Source: Megaleporinus macrocephalus
Taxonomy: Eukaryota > Chordata > Actinopteri > Characiformes > Anostomidae
Assembly: GCA_021613375.1 (NCBI GenBank)
Contig: CM038711.1
Location: 14,470,576 to 14,534,575 of the forward strand
Length of the DNA stretch: 64,000 nt
Direction: 5' to 3'
The first letter of the stretch is position 1, and each line of letters opens with the position of its first letter. A program made the translations under genes and the position numbers. Positions 58,771 to 64,000 of this stretch are shown piece by piece. The notes under the pieces were generated by a model. The model was not told the origin of the DNA, did no database searches, and saw only the letters and a list, made by a program, of their open reading frames with translations.

Positions 58771-60630
58771 TAAGACAAGGGCGAAGTTGGCTCCTTCTTT
58801 GCCAGCTTCTTGTTTCTTGTTTTATTTTCCCATTTTACCATTAATGATGCTGCAGTTGCACTCTAGCACTCTGACTGCTGAACTTTACTAGTCCTCTGAT
58901 ATCACTGCTAGTAAACATGCAGCTTATGATGCAGTGTTCTTTTATTAAATTTTTTGATGATGTACCAAGCTCCTGAAGGGTTGCCCCATTTCATATGAAA
59001 TCAAATATATGAAAATAAAAAATCTCAAAAAATTAGATTGACCATTCCAGAGTCCAGACCTCAACATTACATTATTTGGATCCTGAGGAGAAACTATTTA
59101 CATATAATATATAAAAATAAAATGTGGTTAACTTGTTGTCAGTCCGTTATCTTGTTTTATTTGTTTTATTTTCACCAATTATACCAATTATACCACATCA
59201 TGCTGTAGTGTTCCTAAGCAAAAGCAAACCTATAACATACTATAGAAACTGGAGGTGATTTAAGCATATTGTGAGTAACAAAGTTCTGTACAATGCCAAG
59301 TAAGACAGAAATCTATGGCAATCCTGTCTATCAGCAGCTAAAAATAACTACAATTAACCAGAAGCACAGATGAGTGAAAAATGTCATTCTCTTTTGATGA
59401 CAACGTAATGACTACAACTTATCATCAGAGGGGAAGCAGGAGATTACAGTGCAACACTTTGGAAAAGTCAGCGACACGTGCCTCGGCGTGCAGTGCAGAC
59501 ATATTCATTAGTGTTAACATCACTGTAGTGCGTGATGTCTGACAGCTAGTTCTAAGCAATTCATCAGAATTATTAATGTCATTATCATTGCAGTAATTAC
59601 ATTCCATAATCATAATAATTACCATCTTTAGCAATGTCATTAATAATGTGTGGCTCATTGGAAATACTATAGCAGCAAGTATTTTTAGGGAAGGAAAGGG
59701 AATAAAAGTCCTTGACCTTTAAATTAGGATGACTTGGTGACCTAGACATTTGTTGTATTTCCTTATTTAGCTATTTCCCCACCCAAACCTTCCCATTAAG
59801 ATGCACCAAACATTGGGTTCTGAAAATAGAACCACATGATGAATTTGAAGGGGATGGTCAAGGATAGAGCTGCATTTTCTCATCCCCAGAGAGACAAAGT
59901 GTGCGAGAGCCTGGCAGAAAAAAAAATAGAGAGTAAAGAAGGAAAAAAGGAAGATGTACGCCCAGGACTTCTGAAAGATTGCTGTGCATTCAGACCTCCA
60001 CTAGATGCACTGGAAGTAGATGAATGGGGCTACCACCTGCAGAACAACTGCTTCCAGTGCTTGTATATTATTTATTGTTTGACAACCAGTAGAATTGTCT
60101 ATATAGTATGTAATATGCTTCTCTAACATCATGTACAATTAGTTCAGTTTGCAGTTAAAATGCAGTAAAACTACAATGTTTATTTTCTTCATTAACACAA
60201 GTGTTCCTTTGTTATGTGGGACAAAGACAAAAGAACCATAGGACCATACACAGCTATTAAAACCATTAATTAAACCCAAGTACCCATCAGCACAAACACA
60301 GCTTGCTGTATTATTATAAATAGTTTTATGTACTGCGCCTTAAGCATGCAGTGTTCAAGAAATTGCTATTCTGGAAAAAAAAGAAATACTGCAATACATT
60401 TCTTTTTGTATTTTATTATTTACTGAGGTCTGATGTCCTCTTATATTCTCTTACATTCTGCCTGCAATTAAACAGCATGTTTTTGTTTCTCCCTCTTTCA
60501 GACAGATGCACATAACAGTGTTCTGTTTGGACTCTTTGTCCTGTATTGTGCCTCAGTTAAAAGAGACACTCTTAATATCTTTTGAGTGAATGGGCGGGGC
60601 TTATCTAAATAGGCCAAAGAGGTGAATATA
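58771..60630. other. Non-genic stretch, no recognised feature
   Basis: The 96-codon frame at 59836-60126 has a charged Lys/Glu-rich start but no recognised domain. No repeat ends are seen. Confidence 0.5.
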
Positions 60631-60745
60631 CTATATGGCCAAAAGTATGTGAACACTGGACCATCACCTATATAGTATTGTTGAATATCCCATTCCAAAA
60701 CCATGGGCATTAATACAGAGAAGCACCCCCACCCCAAACTTACAG
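60631..60745. mobile_element. Terminal fragment of a common fish Tc1-type element
   Basis: TA (60629-60630) is followed by CTATATGGCCAAAAGTATGT and GAACA-TGGACCATCAC. CCCATTCCAAAACCATGGGC and ATTAATACAGAG come later. I recognise this as one terminal repeat and subterminal region of a very widespread fish Tc1-type family. The rest of the element is absent. Confidence 0.8.
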
Positions 60746-63700
60746 TTATAAGTTTGGCTATGTAGTATAAATAATGTTCATCACAGGAACTAATCTAAAA
60801 TGGTCTTCTGCAGCTTAATTTCCATAGATGGAAGGTTTGGATCAGGGATCTGGGAAACTTGCCATGACGTGAGCTCTATTTAAGTTGCTATGTTTTAGAT
60901 TTCAGTTATTTATAAAATAGTCCTTTGTTTAAAAAGTGAAACCACAAAGAATATTTGTGGCTCCACACATATTGTTAAATATGTATACAATTATAATTTA
61001 GAGTTTCTGCTGTCTGAGTTTATACAACATTGTGACAACAGGGAACAGGTAATCCCACTGATTATAAACCGAGACCAGTTGTAGTATCAAATGCAATACA
61101 AATATTATATAGTTGCCATATTAAAATATTAGTTGCCAGCATTTTAGATGTAGATTCAGAAAAGTTAAGAACATACAAAACATAATGGTCTCCTATAAGT
61201 ATCTAAGGCTAAATTTTAAATTCCATTTTTTTTTACTTTAACATTGGTATTTGATTATTTTCACAAGCACCTGTAGCAGTATTATGTTTCTCCAACAGAG
61301 GGTACATTTGAGTTCTGATTTTTAACAAACATGATAGTTAAGATTTACATTTTTTTATTTTCCATGTTTTAATAGACAACTAATGTTCTAGTTATTTTCA
61401 ACTAAACAACACCAACAAAGTGTATGCATGACACAGATGCATCTAATAAAGTTGCCAGTGCATAAACACAATGTTTCAAAATCCTGCCAATTAGGCTGTA
61501 TCTGCATTATACATGCCAATCCACAATTTTCAATTATCAATAATTTCACCATAATGAGAATTGTCCACCGCCCAAATAATATGCAGCCAGAGGTGGTACT
61601 CTGGTGGTCTCTTCCCAATGATGAGTGGGATAAAGCATGGCTGAAAGAGTGTGCAGCAATACATGGGCTACAGTCCGTAATTGTAAGCCTACAGATTGTG
61701 GTAGGTAAGCCTGATCAAATGGCTGGTGTACCTAATTGGCAGACAAATCAGTGTATATCCTCACAAGGATTTATGAGGATACATGAGACTTGACAAAAAC
61801 ATAATATCTCTAAACACTGCTATGGATGAGACAGGGACTAACAGTCTTACTACTTTCAAATACAAAAATATGATTAACATTTGTGCAACAATACTTGCCC
61901 ACACAACCAGTGAGTCATAGGAGTGCTTTGTTAAAAGCATGATGATAAAGGTGTTAAAAGCATTCCACTCATACAGTTAGGCCTATGGAGGACAAACTGA
62001 AAAAAATATATTATTTACAGATGTAATCCTTTTGAATGAAAAAAAAGAGACTCTGGTCAGTCTGGTCAGTTAAGCTAGAATATATTACTAAAATTAAATT
62101 TTAAATGTTTTAAACCTGTACGTTTTCATAAATGATCAGCGATGGAATAACAAGCAGAGAAAAATTTAAACAATTTATTTTCTGCTATTAGTAATGTTTA
62201 TCTTTCTTTTACTATTATCTTTAAATTTATTATTTACTATTTACTTATGCTATTATATATAATTTAAATGAGGAAATTGTATATCTTGTGGTAACCAAAT
62301 TTGGCCAACTTACATTTCAACATGTTGGGCACAAATAAAAATATAAATATGTTGTGTATGTACAGCATCCTTTCATGATCTGATAAAAGTGAAACAGCTC
62401 TATTATTATGTAAAGTAATGCACTGTAAACACTGTAGCCTGTGCATTTCCCTCATGTTTAATAGGTATGAAAAATATATATAATAATTAGGGAGCGGTTG
62501 CCTCCAGGGTGAACACGTTTTTTAATTATGTTCAAATCTGATGTGATCTTATAATAATCGCACATGATGTGGTGGCAGTACGGAACGTGCTGGGTAAGCT
62601 TCCCGTCAACATCACCAAATTTGTTGAGTTTAAGTCCACAGTTCAGCTCTTGTGGGACACAGCGGCACTCATGAGTTTGAATTACAAGGATTACGAGATA
62701 AGGCAAACTGCTGCGCCACACATTAGCGATGCCAAAGGCAATCTGCACAAACAGATTACAAGCTAGTCATTACTGCCATGGCACTGATAGGCCAGGCGGT
62801 ATGTGTACATTCAGCGAGAGAACTCTTTCTCTGTTTTGAACAGAAAGTCGCTCTCTGTATCATAAAGTACACGGCTGCAGTGCTCTGCCAACACCACACT
62901 TAGGTTTACGCCACCACTTTTTTTTTATTTAAATTTGACTTAACCACAGTAAGAGGATAATTCCTCAACCACTTCAGCTTTCACTAATGAAGCGAAAGCT
63001 ACTTTTCAAAAACGCATCACATTTTAAACCTACAAATAGGCTTCAAACGTGTGGGGGGGATCCTGTATTTAAGATAATACATTATAATCCCCACCCAGCA
63101 GGTAGCATTATACTGTGATCAGTTAATATGCATGTCAGGTCAGAATCCCTTGACTCACCATCCTACTGGTTTCTCAGAGCATTAAGAGAGTGAGCATGAT
63201 GGGTGACAGATTCAGCCCTCGCAGTCAAAGTTCCAGATTTTCCAACAAATCCAGGATAAACACTGCCCTCTCCCAACAACTACTGTTGACTTCCATCCAG
63301 AAACTCATTTGGCTTTAACCCTCATGAGCCACTGACCTATTTCATGCAGTTGTGGGGCGGCATCAGGAACAGCAAAGGGTCTACAGCACATTCTATACTT
63401 TCTTTCAGGGGTGCATGATTAATTTTTACAGCAGATTTATTGTTACATCAATTTCCATTTTTTATTGGAGAACAAAAAAATACAACAGCATTTATTTGCA
63501 GTTATGTTTATTTGCACTTAACCCAATGCTTGCACCTTAAATTGAGCCACTCACATGAGATATATGAGACATGCTGGTGGGTTGACCTAACAAATTCATA
63601 AGGGTCTTTGACATGACAAAACATTTAATGACCAACATCACATTATTCGCCAATGCCTCCGTTATGTAGATACACTTTCAGTGCATCAAAATCAAGTACT

Positions 63701-64000
63701 GAAACAGCCTTAAAAGCATCCAACTAAGTGCAAAGCTTTTGTCCATAAATTTTGATTTTGATACCATGCAGTACAACCAACAATAAAGGCTGATTTGCTT
63801 TTAAGAATGAGTGGGCAGGGTACTGCCTTACAACCAAGACCCCAAGTGACCTTTATGGCACATTGCCAAGATAAGAAGGTCCTTCACAAATGCTTAAATC
63901 ATGATTATTTTTGAGTCATGGACAGGCAGGTTCAGTTTATTCAATATAGTGAATTTATTTAAAATACTGAATTAATATATTGAATAAATTCTAGTTTAAT
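60746..64000. other. Non-genic stretch, unassigned frames
   Basis: The 121-codon frame at 61428-61793 and the opposed frames at 62458-62748 (minus) and 62569-62766 (plus) have no recognised domain. The block 62565-62800 is somewhat GC-richer and its plus-strand reading (KFVEFKSTVQLLWDTAALM) is protein-like in composition, so an unrecognised or decayed coding piece cannot be excluded. Confidence 0.45.

Noticed and set aside
59836..60126. 96-codon Lys/Glu-rich frame as a small gene
   Set aside because: No domain recognised, and the C-terminal part is an AT-rich reading with mixed hydrophobic residues.
61428..61793. 121-codon plus-strand frame as a gene
   Set aside because: No recognised domain; opposite-strand frames of similar length cover part of the same DNA.

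Overview
The window looks like non-genic DNA from a ray-finned fish. The clues are its AT-rich base composition, the absence of any convincing host exon, and many short degraded DNA transposons. These include Tc1/mariner pieces, hAT non-autonomous elements with 8-bp target duplications, and CR1/L2/Rex1-type LINE tails. Several repeats (the 9.1 kb block, the 19.0 kb block and the Tc1 end at 60.6 kb) look like ones I remember from otophysan fishes such as characins and catfishes. That taxonomic placement is inference, not proof. I recognise no intact protein-coding gene, rRNA gene, tRNA gene or CRISPR array. All open frames are short and either overlap repeats or are low-complexity.

Layout. 0-3.6 kb: an AAT/AAG microsatellite, a complete but dead Tc1 element (1002-2287), then a hAT remnant split by a LINE 3' end (about 2424-3590). 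3.6-10.6 kb: mostly unique sequence with CT/GA tracts, an old minisatellite of 37-45 bp units at 7.1-7.6 kb, and a purine-rich kilobase at 9.6-10.5 kb. 10.6-19.5 kb: unique DNA, a hAT MITE (14521-15185), a LINE reverse-transcriptase fragment (16.3-16.85 kb) and a second hAT MITE (17225-17606). 19.5-27 kb: a hairpin at 21.8 kb, a truncated tRNA-type SINE at 23.6 kb and an 830-bp hAT element (24885-25714). 27.3-27.9 kb: a minisatellite of about 43-bp units, many of which carry a sequence like the RFX X-box. 29-37.5 kb: degenerate hAT copies, an inverted-repeat element at 32.2 kb, a locally duplicated segment, and a 655-bp hAT element (36836-37490). 37.5-46 kb: a broken Tc1 5' half, hAT pieces, and a 2.3-kb Tc1 remnant (43417-45734) that holds a nested unit with 82-bp direct repeats. 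47-48.3 kb: a second copy of the nested unit's core, then a GC-richer block that could be regulatory. 48-64 kb: mostly unique DNA with a possible solo LTR (51.9 kb), a TTA microsatellite, an internally deleted Tc1-like element (53640-54486), a 147-bp deletion derivative of the 24.9-kb hAT family, a large inverted repeat at 56.3-56.8 kb, a LINE tail and a Tc1 terminus.

The sequence therefore records layered transposition rather than a pathway. At least four hAT insertions keep perfect 8-bp duplications and two more keep 7-of-8 duplications. Most of these fit nTnnnnAn, the known target preference of Ac/Hermes-type hAT transposases. The non-repeat blocks with balanced composition (9.64-9.78, 15.99-16.14, 30.07-30.4, 42.4-42.9, 47.76-48.24 and 57.6-57.7 kb) are the best places to look for conserved non-coding elements of a neighbouring gene.
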